A stretch of 59,643 bases of DNA, from assembly GCA_002492725.1 (NCBI GenBank), contig DLAF01000062.1, forward strand, positions 1-59,643, written 5' to 3'. Below the pieces are notes generated by a model. It saw only the letters and a program-made list of their open reading frames with translations, was not told the DNA's origin and made no database searches. The position numbers were made by a program, and so were the translations under genes. The stretch comes from Lachnospiraceae bacterium UBA7054. GTDB lineage: Bacteria; Bacillota; Clostridia; Lachnospirales; Lachnospiraceae. This document shows, one piece after another, positions 50,119 through 58,528 of the stretch (positions are counted from its first letter, which is position 1; the number at the start of each line of letters is the position of its first letter).

Positions 50119-52566
50119 ATGACTTCATATAAAGATGGAAATAAACATAAGGCGGGCAAAAGCGGTAAAAAGTTTCTCGAAATTTGCCTCGTTCTGGTGA
50201 TGTTAGCGGGAGCCCTCAGCGGCTGTGGTAACGGTGCGGCGTCTCAGACAGGGGAGCAGGGGGCGGCTACAGGAGACAGTGCGGGAGCACAGGGCGGCAC
50301 AGGACAGGCTGCGGACGGTAACACACAGGCGGATGGAGAGGACGCGGCGGATGAGCCTGTCGCTATGGGACGCTATGTGGAGACGCAGGTGGATATTTCG
50401 GAAACGGCGGGCAGAAGCTACGGGATTACGGTACTTGCGGACGGAAGGCTGCTGATCCCGGAGGAGAAGACGGGACAGCTCCTCTCATCAGACGGCGGAA
50501 AAAGCTGGGAGGCAAAGCCGATTCCGGGCATCGACAGCATGGCGGCTTTCACAAAGGAAAATTATATCTTCGATATGGCGGCGGCCTCCGACGGTACGGT
50601 TGCCGTGCTCTATGTTAAAAACGGAGATTACGATAAGACAGGCACGTTTCATCCCATGCTCCATGTGGGGAAGGCGGACCAAACGGTGCAGACGCTCGAT
50701 TCGCTGCCGATTACAGGGAATGATGTTGTCAAAAAAATTTATTATTCTCCGGAAGGGGAACTTTTCGCCACGGTGAGCGGTGCGGGTACTGTCTATCAGA
50801 TCGATGTGGAGAGTGGGTCGCTTGCCAAAGTGGTGACGCTTGAGCGAAGCCCCGATTTGATCAAATTTCAAGGAAAATATCTGTTCTTTCTGACTTCCGG
50901 AGATGGGGTCATGATTTGGGACAGTGAGGAAGAAACGTTTGTGGAGGACAGCGTCCTTGCTGATTTTATGGCGGAAAATTATCTGAACGATTATTATGCG
51001 TACGAGACTTACACGGTCTATGTACTGCCAGGCGAGGAGGGGGTTCTCTATATCGCGGGGAAAGGCGGGCTTTACCGCCATGTGATCGGTGGCAGCTCCA
51101 TGGAGCAGATTATCGACGGAGCGCTTTCCAGCTTCAGCAATCCTTCCATGGAAATAATGGGGGTCGTATCCTACGGTGAAAACGAGTTTGCGGTGCTGTT
51201 TACTACCGGTAAGGTTGCGCTTTATCAATATGACCCCGATGTGCCGACGGTGCCGGAGAATCTGGTGACAGTGTACTCCCTGCGGGAGCAGGATGTGGTG
51301 CGGCAGGCAATCGCGCAGTTCCAGATGGAAAATCCGGATATCTTTGTGCGCTATGAGGTGGGCCTTAGCGGTACGGACGCCAAGGCAAGAGAGGATGCGG
51401 TCAAGAAACTGAACACGGAGCTGATGGCAGGCAAGGGACCTGATGTGATTATTCTCGATGAACTTCCCGCGAAATCTTACGAGGAAAAAGGAATCCTCAA
51501 AGACTTAAAGCCTCACATCGACAGCTTTACGGGGGATGCGGTTCTCCTTCCCAATATCGTGGACGCTTTTACGAAAGAAGGCAGCGTGTACATGATGCCG
51601 GTCACCTTCAAACTTCCCATGGTCGCGGGCAGGCAGGAGAATCTTGCGGGCATCACGGACTATGCCTCTTTGGCGACTGCGGCGGAAAAGATCAAAGCCG
51701 AAAAGTCGGAGGCGGAGATTGGCAGGTTTTTCTCCGAGGAAGCGACGATGCGGTGGTTTTTGCCGGTGGCTGCCACAGCTTTTATGGAGGAGTCGGGCGG
51801 CATCAATGAGGCGAAGCTTGCGGAGTATCTTTCCCTGACGGACAGCCTTTATACCACGGCGGTGGAAGGCATTGTGGATTCCGCCAAAGAGACTTACGGA
51901 TATCAGAGAGAAGCTTATAGTAAAGGAGAATACGGCTATTGGCATTTCAATAACATTGCCCAGCAGTCGGACGATTTCTTTTTGAATGATATGGAACTGG
52001 CGGTCGGGATGTTGGAGGACGTTTACGGATATCAGGAGATGCTTTCCTTGAAATACTGCGAAGGGCTGGAGGATGTGGAGATGAAGTCCTTTGACGGGAT
52101 GAGCGCGGGTGTGTTTGAACCAGCGGTCTTAGTGGGACTGAATGCTTCCGCGGGGCACCAGGAAGATGCGGAGCGCTTCTTTGATATCCTGATGGGGTAC
52201 GAAGTGCAGAATCTCCTCTACGACGGATTTACGGTAAATGACGCCGCCTTGAAGAGTCGGCTCAGTCCGCAGTGGCAGATCTTTCAAAATAGCGGCATGG
52301 ATATGGATTACGGCGAAGTGTGCAGCAGTTTGGGCGGCACTACCGGAGATGGCAGGGAATGGTATCTGGAAATTCATATGCCCACGAAGGAGGAGTTTGA
52401 GAAACTTTACAATCTCTGCCACAGTGTAAAGACGCCTTATTTAAAGGATCCTGTGGTGGAGAGTGCGGTGATTGAAAGCGGCGCGCAGTATTTGGCAGGA
52501 TATTTGTCCGAGGAGGAGGCGGTGCGAAAGATCATGGCAAAGGTGGAAATCTATATGGCGGAATAA
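50119..52566 (+). CDS. lipoprotein fusing a propeller-like Asp-box domain to a family-1 solute-binding domain, copy 2
   Basis: An 815-residue lipoprotein (lipobox LSGC, Cys36), closely similar to copy 1 throughout and nearly identical in parts of the binding domain (AKAREDAVKKLNTELMAGKG). The propeller-like part has an Asp-box SSDGGKSW and AGKGGLYRHVIGG; the binding domain begins near residue 381. Even the leader resembles copy 1 (GAGAAAGG, then AAAGATATG). Recent duplication is likely. Divergence is highest in the spacer and around the putative ligand region (the segment after TDYASLA), consistent with different ligands. A 185-bp inverted-repeat element separates it from copy 1. Confidence 0.85.
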   Translation: MTSYKDGNKHKAGKSGKKFLEICLVLVMLAGALSGCGNGAASQTGEQGAATGDSAGAQGGTGQAADGNTQADGEDAADEPVAMGRYVETQVDISETAGRSYGITVLADGRLLIPEEKTGQLLSSDGGKSWEAKPIPGIDSMAAFTKENYIFDMAAASDGTVAVLYVKNGDYDKTGTFHPMLHVGKADQTVQTLDSLPITGNDVVKKIYYSPEGELFATVSGAGTVYQIDVESGSLAKVVTLERSPDLIKFQGKYLFFLTSGDGVMIWDSEEETFVEDSVLADFMAENYLNDYYAYETYTVYVLPGEEGVLYIAGKGGLYRHVIGGSSMEQIIDGALSSFSNPSMEIMGVVSYGENEFAVLFTTGKVALYQYDPDVPTVPENLVTVYSLREQDVVRQAIAQFQMENPDIFVRYEVGLSGTDAKAREDAVKKLNTELMAGKGPDVIILDELPAKSYEEKGILKDLKPHIDSFTGDAVLLPNIVDAFTKEGSVYMMPVTFKLPMVAGRQENLAGITDYASLATAAEKIKAEKSEAEIGRFFSEEATMRWFLPVAATAFMEESGGINEAKLAEYLSLTDSLYTTAVEGIVDSAKETYGYQREAYSKGEYGYWHFNNIAQQSDDFFLNDMELAVGMLEDVYGYQEMLSLKYCEGLEDVEMKSFDGMSAGVFEPAVLVGLNASAGHQEDAERFFDILMGYEVQNLLYDGFTVNDAALKSRLSPQWQIFQNSGMDMDYGEVCSSLGGTTGDGREWYLEIHMPTKEEFEKLYNLCHSVKTPYLKDPVVESAVIESGAQYLAGYLSEEEAVRKIMAKVEIYMAE

Positions 52567-52576
52567 ATTTGTAGCA

Positions 52577-52648
52577 GTTGTGAACCTTTTACAAAGTTAT
52601 GGAATCTATAAGAATAGTATCATGCAGTGTTGCGAGAAGGTTCGCAAC
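52577..52648. repeat. 72-bp inverted repeat between solute-binding genes 2 and 3
   Basis: 52577-52588 (GTTGTGAACCTT) and 52637-52648 (AAGGTTCGCAAC) pair over 12 bp with one G-U wobble, enclosing 48 bp without obvious structure. It starts 10 bp after the stop of gene 2. It may be an mRNA processing or stability element, or a remnant of an insertion. Confidence 0.55.
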
Positions 52649-52677
52649 CGCCATAAGATGAGCAGGAGGAAAGGGAA

Positions 52678-55068
52678 ATGCAAAGAATCGGGTGGAAACA
52701 GGGAAAAGTCTTAAAGAAAGCGGCAGCGGTTTGGCTGGCGGGAGCGCTGGCCGTGTCTTTGATGGGATGCGGCAAAGCCGGGGGAGGAAAGGGTGATGAC
52801 GGGACGCCCGGAACAGGGGAAGCATCCGGCGCAGACGGGGCCATGGGCCGCTATGTGGAGACGATAACAGATGTGGACACCGGGGAGATCATGGATCTTA
52901 GGGAACTTTCCGACGGTCGGCTGGTCCTTTTGGAAAACGGCGCGGAGGGACGCTGGTGCTCCGAGGACGGCGGTAAGACCTGGGCGCCGGATGTGCTGCC
53001 GGGGTGGGATGAATTTGTGCTGGGAAACGATGAGCTTCATTCAGTTTATGACATGCAAGCGGCTCCCGACGGCAGCGTCGCGGTGCTTTATCAAAGCTAT
53101 GGCAGTAAGACCGGGGACGAGAGCATGGAGGATATGCTTGAGAACGTATGGGAGCGGGAGACCTATATCTGGCTGATTCCCGCCGAGGGAGAGGAAAAGA
53201 AGATCGCGCTTCCCGCCGCCGAAGAAGAACTGGTAAAATGTCTGTGCTTTTCCGAAGATGGCAGCAGGCTCTTTGCGGCAACATCGGAACAAAAGATCTA
53301 TGAGATCGACAGGGAGGCGGGGACGGCGAGGCTGTTTATGACGGCGGATATCACGCCGGATGTATTCTGTGTCTGGGAAAACTATCTGGCGGTCAAAAAT
53401 GAACGGGACGGCGTTGTTATTTATCAGTTGGATACACAGGAGCGAATTGAGGACGATGTGATCACGGATTTTGTGAAGGCAAACTGTGTGGTCAACGAGC
53501 AGGTAGCGGAATCCACCTACAGTATTTTCCCTGTCGAGGGTGAGGGAATCTATCTGGTCTGCAGCAAAGGGGTGTACCGTCATGCAATCGGTGGTACGGT
53601 CTTGGAGCAGGTGATCAACGGCGGCCTTTGCAGTCTCATCGATCCCATGAAGCATGTAGTGAAGATGATCAGGACGGGAGAGGAAGGCTTTTTGGCGGCA
53701 TTTTCTGAGAAAACCCTGTCGTCCTTTGCCTATGATCCGAGTATTTCCACCATGCCTTCGCAGACGCTGACGGCCTACAGTCTGACAGAGAACGATATTC
53801 TGCGGCAGGCGATCATCCGCTTTCAGGGGGCGCATCCGGACGTCTATGTAGAGTATAAGGTAGGAATGGACGAGGAGAGCGGCATCACCAGAGAGGATGC
53901 GGTAAAGAAGCTGAATACGGAGATCATGGCAGGCAAAGGGCCGGATTTCCTGCTCCTTGACGGGCTGCCCGTCAATTCTTATGTGGAAAAGGGGATGCTT
54001 GCCGATCTGACGCCTTATCTGGCGGAGTTGGAGAAGGAGGAGAAGCTTCTTTCGAATATCAAGGAAAGCTTTACGACAGACGGCAAAATTTATATGATGC
54101 CGGCGGCGGTGACGATATCCATGTATCTGACGGACAAAGAGAATATGACGAATGTCTCAGATCTTTCCACACTGGCGGATATGATAGAAGAACTGAGAAA
54201 GGGGCATCCGGGGGAGGGCATCATGCAGACTTACAGCGAGGAAATGATACTGAATAACCTGATGCCGGTGTCCGCGCCGCTTTGGATCAAAGAGGCGGGG
54301 GAACTGAACGTGGAGGAGATGCGTCATTATCTGGAACAGACAAAAAGAATTTATGACGCCTGCATGGAGGGGCTGGACGAACAGACTTTGCAGCGGTATC
54401 AGGATCGGGCGGAAAAGGGAATCAACGCCAGCAGTAAGGTCATCGCCGCCAGCGACTTGCAGGATGGCGGCATGCAGATTGTCATCGGTAATGAGAAAGT
54501 GACGCTAGGAGAATTGAAAAACGCATATAATTATTCGATTTTACAATCTGTCAATAAGTCGGAAAACGGGAAATACGGCATAAACTGTCAGCTTGCGCTG
54601 ACGCCCGGAAGTGTGAAGGATTCCTTCTGCCCCTACGCCCTGATGGGGGTGAGCGCTGCGTCCGAAAAGACGGAGCTTGCCGGCGGGCTTTTGCGCGAGA
54701 TGCTCTCCGAAAAGACGCAGAGTCTGCTCTATCCGAACGGCTTTCCCATCAATGAGGCGGGGCTTGCGTCTTATCTGAAAACGCTGGGCGGGCAGTGTGA
54801 CTGGGCAAAGCCGGGAGAGTCCTTCGGCTGTTTTGCTTTTACCGGCGATGATGGCAAAATGAGCATTGTTAACACTTATATGCCAACAGAGCAGGAGACG
54901 AAGGAACTTTACAATCTGCTCTCCTCCGTGCGCACGCCTTATCTGGCTGACGCGGTGGTGGAAGATACCGTGCGGGAAGCCGGGAAGAATTATCTGGATG
55001 GTCGGTGTAGTCTGGAGGAGACGCTGGAAGACATTCAGGAGAAGTTGGCGATTTATATGTCTGAGTAA
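52678..55068 (+). CDS. lipoprotein fusing a propeller-like domain to a family-1 solute-binding domain, copy 3 (divergent)
   Basis: A 796-residue lipoprotein (SLMGC, Cys31). It keeps the AMGRYVET motif, an Asp-box variant SEDGGKTW, GVYRHAIGG, the hallmark DAVKKLNTEIMAGKGPDFLLLD in the binding domain (from about 363) and the ending with a Glu-Lys-Leu helix and IYMSE. It is clearly more distant from copies 1 and 2 than they are from each other. AGGAGGAAAGGG precedes the ATG. It is the copy nearest the permeases (36 bp), so it may be the dedicated binding protein with the other two as alternative receptors. Confidence 0.85.
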   Translation: MQRIGWKQGKVLKKAAAVWLAGALAVSLMGCGKAGGGKGDDGTPGTGEASGADGAMGRYVETITDVDTGEIMDLRELSDGRLVLLENGAEGRWCSEDGGKTWAPDVLPGWDEFVLGNDELHSVYDMQAAPDGSVAVLYQSYGSKTGDESMEDMLENVWERETYIWLIPAEGEEKKIALPAAEEELVKCLCFSEDGSRLFAATSEQKIYEIDREAGTARLFMTADITPDVFCVWENYLAVKNERDGVVIYQLDTQERIEDDVITDFVKANCVVNEQVAESTYSIFPVEGEGIYLVCSKGVYRHAIGGTVLEQVINGGLCSLIDPMKHVVKMIRTGEEGFLAAFSEKTLSSFAYDPSISTMPSQTLTAYSLTENDILRQAIIRFQGAHPDVYVEYKVGMDEESGITREDAVKKLNTEIMAGKGPDFLLLDGLPVNSYVEKGMLADLTPYLAELEKEEKLLSNIKESFTTDGKIYMMPAAVTISMYLTDKENMTNVSDLSTLADMIEELRKGHPGEGIMQTYSEEMILNNLMPVSAPLWIKEAGELNVEEMRHYLEQTKRIYDACMEGLDEQTLQRYQDRAEKGINASSKVIAASDLQDGGMQIVIGNEKVTLGELKNAYNYSILQSVNKSENGKYGINCQLALTPGSVKDSFCPYALMGVSAASEKTELAGGLLREMLSEKTQSLLYPNGFPINEAGLASYLKTLGGQCDWAKPGESFGCFAFTGDDGKMSIVNTYMPTEQETKELYNLLSSVRTPYLADAVVEDTVREAGKNYLDGRCSLEETLEDIQEKLAIYMSE

Positions 55069-55071
55069 GCA

Positions 55072-55096
55072 AAACTATACTATCGTAGGAGAGTTT
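55072..55096 (+). promoter_or_regulatory. interrupted palindrome, copy 2
   Basis: AAACT, ata, CTA, tcg, TAG, gag, AGTTT, matching copy 1 at 45926-45950 in all but the central triplet. It contains AGGAG (55087-55091) 13 nt before the permease ATG, so a hairpin here could occlude the ribosome binding site, or a protein could bind the DNA. Confidence 0.55.
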
Positions 55097-55104
55097 GTAA
55101 AAGC

Positions 55105-56043
55105 ATGAAAGGAATCGGGGAGACACAAATAAGTTTACATAAATCGATAACCCGAACAAAACAGGCGTGGGGGAGCGGGAAAAAGGGTTGGCGAAGGCGG
55201 CACGCCTTCCTACTCTTCCTCTTGCCAAGCCTCGCGGGCGTGACGCTCTTTGTGCTCCTGCCCTTTTTGGATGTGGTCAATCGTTCTTTCCGCACCGCGG
55301 TCACAGGGGAGTTTACCGGCATGAAAAATTACGGCGTTATTTTTCAGAATCAGGCCTTTGTACTGGCGGTCAAAAATACGGCCCGCTTCACAGTGGTCTG
55401 TATTCCGCTTTTGGTGCTTGTGGGATTGCTGGTGGCTTTCCCTTTAAGCGCGATGAAGGAGGCGGGACTGATCAAGTCCGTCTATCTTTTTCCTCTGGCC
55501 ATGCCTACGGCAACGATTGTGCTGGTTTGGAAGATGGTGTTCTACAGGCAGGGTTTTTTAAATCTGTTTCTCACAAGGCTTGGGGAATTGACGGGACTTT
55601 GGGGAACCGTGACGATTGATTATCTGGGTACGGGGGCTTCTTTTTGGGTATTGGTGGCAAGTTATCTGTGGAAGAATACCGGCTATACGGTGGTGCTCTG
55701 GCTGGCCGGCATTTTGTCGATCCCCAATGAGTTTATCGAAGCCGCCAAAGTGGACGGGGCTGGGCGCATGAAGTGTATCCGCTATATCATTCTGCCGAAT
55801 TTAAAGGGCAGCTTTTATACCATTGTGATTCTGTCCTTCTTAAATTCCTTTAAGATTTACAGAGAAGCGTATCTGGTGGCAGGATCCTATCCGCAGGAGG
55901 ATATCTATCTCCTGCAGCATTTGTTCAACAATTGGTTCGTGAATATGGAATTTGATAAGATGGCGGCCGCCGCGGTCTGCGTGGCCATTGTCCTTTTGGG
56001 AGCAATCATGCTGCTGCAAAGGATCTGGGATCGGGCGGAGTAA
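55105..56043 (+). CDS. ABC importer permease, MalF/UgpA type
   Basis: A 312-residue inner-membrane permease of a carbohydrate-type (CUT1) importer. A basic N-terminus of about 35 residues precedes TM1 (FLLFLLPSLAGVTLFVLLPF). About six membrane segments are visible. The ATPase-contact EAA loop is FIEAAKVDGAGRMKCIRYI followed by LPNLKGS near 225-245. It pairs with the next permease, 1 bp downstream. No ATPase gene is present in the window; CUT1 systems often share an ATPase encoded elsewhere (MsmK-type), which is inference here. Confidence 0.93.
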   Translation: MKGIGETQISLHKSITRTKQAWGSGKKGWRRRHAFLLFLLPSLAGVTLFVLLPFLDVVNRSFRTAVTGEFTGMKNYGVIFQNQAFVLAVKNTARFTVVCIPLLVLVGLLVAFPLSAMKEAGLIKSVYLFPLAMPTATIVLVWKMVFYRQGFLNLFLTRLGELTGLWGTVTIDYLGTGASFWVLVASYLWKNTGYTVVLWLAGILSIPNEFIEAAKVDGAGRMKCIRYIILPNLKGSFYTIVILSFLNSFKIYREAYLVAGSYPQEDIYLLQHLFNNWFVNMEFDKMAAAAVCVAIVLLGAIMLLQRIWDRAE

Positions 56044-56044
56044 G

Positions 56045-56950
56045 ATGCGGTTAGTAATAGGGAAAGAAGGCCATGGAATGGCAAAATATTGGAAACCGAT
56101 ATCGGGTATCATAAAAAAGTACATGACGATTGCGCTGCTGCTGATTCCGGCGGTGCTGATCTGCTTTCCGCTGCTGCTCCTTCTGACGGGGTCGGTGATG
56201 GACAGCCTGGAGATGAAGGCGTATCTGCTCCCGGCGTTTGGCGGCGGCGAGGGCTTTATTCAGTGGAAACTGATGCCGGAATACCCTACTTTTGAACATT
56301 ACGGCAGGCTTCTGTTTATGACACCGTCCTTCTTTGTCCTGTTTTGGAATTCCGTGAAGCTGGTGGCCTGTATTCTGATTGGACAGATGATTGTGGGAGT
56401 GCCTGCGGCGTGGGCCTTTGCCGCTTATCAGGTCAGGGGGAGCCGGGCGTTGTTTGCCCTTTATGTGGTGCTGATGCTTCTGCCTTTCCAGGTGACGATG
56501 CTGTCAAGCTATCTGGTGCTGGATCGGCTGTCGCTAATGAATACGCATGCGGCCATCATTCTGCCGGCGGTATTCTCCACCTTTCCAATCTTTTTAGCCT
56601 ATGGCGGATTTCGTGCGCTGCCGTCGCAGCTGTTTGAGGCGGCCCGTATCGACGGGGCGGGAGAATTGCGAATTTTTGTCACAATAGGGCTTCCTTTAGG
56701 GAAAAGTGGAATATTGTCTGCCATTGTGTTAGGGTTTTTGGAATATTGGAACCTGATGGAGCAGCCTTTGGCATTTTTGGAGGATAAGGCGCTATGGCCG
56801 CTGTCTTTGTATTTGCCGGAAATATCCTGGATGCAGGCGGGATTTGCGCTCTGTGCTTCCCTGATCACACTGATTCCTGCGGCCTTTGTATTTGTGCTGG
56901 GGCAGGATTATCTGGAGCAGGGGATCATATATTCAGGCTTAAAAGAGTAG
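56045..56950 (+). CDS. ABC importer permease, MalG/UgpE type
   Basis: A 301-residue permease, the second half of the membrane channel. TM1 (IALLLIPAVLICFPLLLLLTG) is followed by a periplasmic loop and five further segments, with the EAA loop LFEAARIDGAGELRIFVTIGLPL near 215-238. The ATG at 56045 is 1 bp after the first permease's stop and has GGAG just upstream; an in-frame ATG at 56078 with a GGAAAGAAGG site is an equally reasonable start. The HlyD-like gene follows 17 bp later. Confidence 0.92.
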   Translation: MRLVIGKEGHGMAKYWKPISGIIKKYMTIALLLIPAVLICFPLLLLLTGSVMDSLEMKAYLLPAFGGGEGFIQWKLMPEYPTFEHYGRLLFMTPSFFVLFWNSVKLVACILIGQMIVGVPAAWAFAAYQVRGSRALFALYVVLMLLPFQVTMLSSYLVLDRLSLMNTHAAIILPAVFSTFPIFLAYGGFRALPSQLFEAARIDGAGELRIFVTIGLPLGKSGILSAIVLGFLEYWNLMEQPLAFLEDKALWPLSLYLPEISWMQAGFALCASLITLIPAAFVFVLGQDYLEQGIIYSGLKE

Positions 56951-56967
56951 ACAAAAAGGAGAGAGTC

Positions 56968-58299
56968 ATGGATAAACGAAGAAAGAAGATCGTCGCGGGA
57001 CTGGCGGTTTTTATGGCGTTTATGTGGGTTTGCACGTTGGTCTCAAAAAGTATTTATGCTTCGAAACTGCCCATGGTTTCGACGACCCGGACGGAACCCA
57101 AATATATTGAACACATCGTGGAAGCCGAGGGCATCGTTGAGGCAGGGGCAAAGCTTCCGGTGGCGGTGTTAAGCGGCCTGCGGGTGGAAGAGCTTGCGGT
57201 GCATACCGGAGATCAGGTGGAAGAGGGGGAAATTCTGTTTACCGTGGATCTGGAGGATTTGAAACAGATCATGGAAGAGCAGGAGCTGTCCGCACAAAAG
57301 GTGCAGCTTCAGATTGACACCATCCTGCATAATAGTGAGCTTGCGCAGAGCCAAAAGGCATTGGAGGAAGCCAGGGCCAGGGAAGATTATGATGCGCTGG
57401 CGAGATATCAGGATACGCTGGTGGGAAGGGCTGCCGAAGATGTGGTTCAGGCGGAAAAAGCGCTTGAGGAACTGCCCGACGAAAGCAAGGGAAACGGAAG
57501 CGAGGAGGAGGAACGCTTAAAACAGGCTTTGCAGGCGGCAGCCTATGCGGAGGCGGATGCCAAGTGGACTCGTGATAATACGATGAAGGATGCCGGGCGT
57601 AAGGTTGAGGACGTTCTGCAGGAGGACAATGCCGACGCGACGCTGGCGGTCTATCGGACGGAACTTACGGCGCAGCAGGAAAAGATCGCAGCCTATCGGG
57701 AGATACTGGATCAGGAAGGAAAGATCACCGCGCCCATGGGCGGAACGGTGACTGACATCTATGTGCAGGCGGGTGGCAGAGTGCCGGACACGGCTTCACT
57801 TTTGTTGGCTGACGACAGGGTGCCCTGTCAGTTTCGGACATCACTTACCAAAGAACAAAAGAGTTATGTAAACTTAGGGGACGATGTAAAACTGGAGCTG
57901 GACGGGCGCAGGAAAATCGACGTCAAGGTGGATTATCTGCAGGAAAACGAGAATATGCCGGGTACTTATACAGCGATCGTAAAGCTGCCGGAAGAGACGG
58001 GCGTACCGGGACTTTCCGGAAAACTTACCTGCTCGAAAACGGGAGAAAAGCGTCCCGCCTGTATCTCGCTTTCGGCGCTCCATTCGGAGAACGGCAGATA
58101 TTTTGTGTATGTGGTAAACGAACGGGAGGGAATCCTTGGCACGGAATATTATGTGGAGGAGATCACTGTCAGCGTGGCGGATCAGAATGACAAACTGGCG
58201 GCCATTGAGGGCGCGGTCAGCGATGAAAGCCTTATCCTGGAGTCTTCCACAAAGGAAGTGAAGAAGGGGGATGTGGTCAGGCTGGCGGATGGCTCTTGA
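56968..58299 (+). CDS. HlyD/RND-type membrane-fusion (periplasmic adaptor-like) protein
   Basis: A 443-residue membrane-anchored protein (anchor VAGLAVFMAFMWVCTLV, residues about 10-27). A lipoyl-like half motif (VEAEGIVEAGAKLPVAV and GDQVEEGEILFTVD) is followed by a long charged coiled-coil hairpin (about 90-245). A second lipoyl half reads GKITAPMGGTVTDIYVQAGG, then beta-barrel parts. In Gram-positives such adaptors normally accompany MacB-like or other exporters; here the neighbours are importer permeases, only 17 bp away. AAGGAG precedes the ATG. The role in this operon is unclear. Confidence 0.85.
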   Translation: MDKRRKKIVAGLAVFMAFMWVCTLVSKSIYASKLPMVSTTRTEPKYIEHIVEAEGIVEAGAKLPVAVLSGLRVEELAVHTGDQVEEGEILFTVDLEDLKQIMEEQELSAQKVQLQIDTILHNSELAQSQKALEEARAREDYDALARYQDTLVGRAAEDVVQAEKALEELPDESKGNGSEEEERLKQALQAAAYAEADAKWTRDNTMKDAGRKVEDVLQEDNADATLAVYRTELTAQQEKIAAYREILDQEGKITAPMGGTVTDIYVQAGGRVPDTASLLLADDRVPCQFRTSLTKEQKSYVNLGDDVKLELDGRRKIDVKVDYLQENENMPGTYTAIVKLPEETGVPGLSGKLTCSKTGEKRPACISLSALHSENGRYFVYVVNEREGILGTEYYVEEITVSVADQNDKLAAIEGAVSDESLILESSTKEVKKGDVVRLADGS

Positions 58300-58323
58300 A
58301 AATATTGGGGAGCTTGTTATAAT
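58296..58323 (+). promoter_or_regulatory. promoter of the 46-residue protein and GDPD genes
   Basis: TTGAAA (58296-58301) overlaps the stop codon of the adaptor gene. After 16 bp comes TATAAT (58318-58323), with an extended TGT just before it. A start near 58330 gives a short leader with AGGAGAGG before the ATG at 58358. Confidence 0.8.
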
Positions 58324-58357
58324 GTGATATAGAAACAAAAGGAGAGGCGCCATTGTT

Positions 58358-58498
58358 ATGGAAATGACAAACAGACAATTTCAAGGATTTGTTCGCTTGA
58401 CCCTTGTGCAGATTGATAAGGCGCTTGAAAATTCGCCTGATAACAAAGAATTGATAGAACTGAGAAATATTTATCAGTCCATGTTAGAAGATGAATGA
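58358..58498 (+). CDS. 46-residue protein of unknown function
   Basis: A small ORF of 46 codons directly behind a strong promoter. The product is soluble, with a mixed-charge amphipathic pattern (MTNRQFQGFVRLTLVQIDKA, then a helix LIELRNIYQSMLED). The codon use is ordinary and it ends 30 bp before the next start. Start is at ATG 58358 or, just inside it, at 58364; GGAG is 13 nt upstream. I do not recognise the family. The promoter, the spacing and the helix pattern support a real gene. Confidence 0.65.
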   Translation: MEMTNRQFQGFVRLTLVQIDKALENSPDNKELIELRNIYQSMLEDE

Positions 58499-58528
58499 TT
58501 ACAGAGATGGATAAAGGTGGACATTCAG

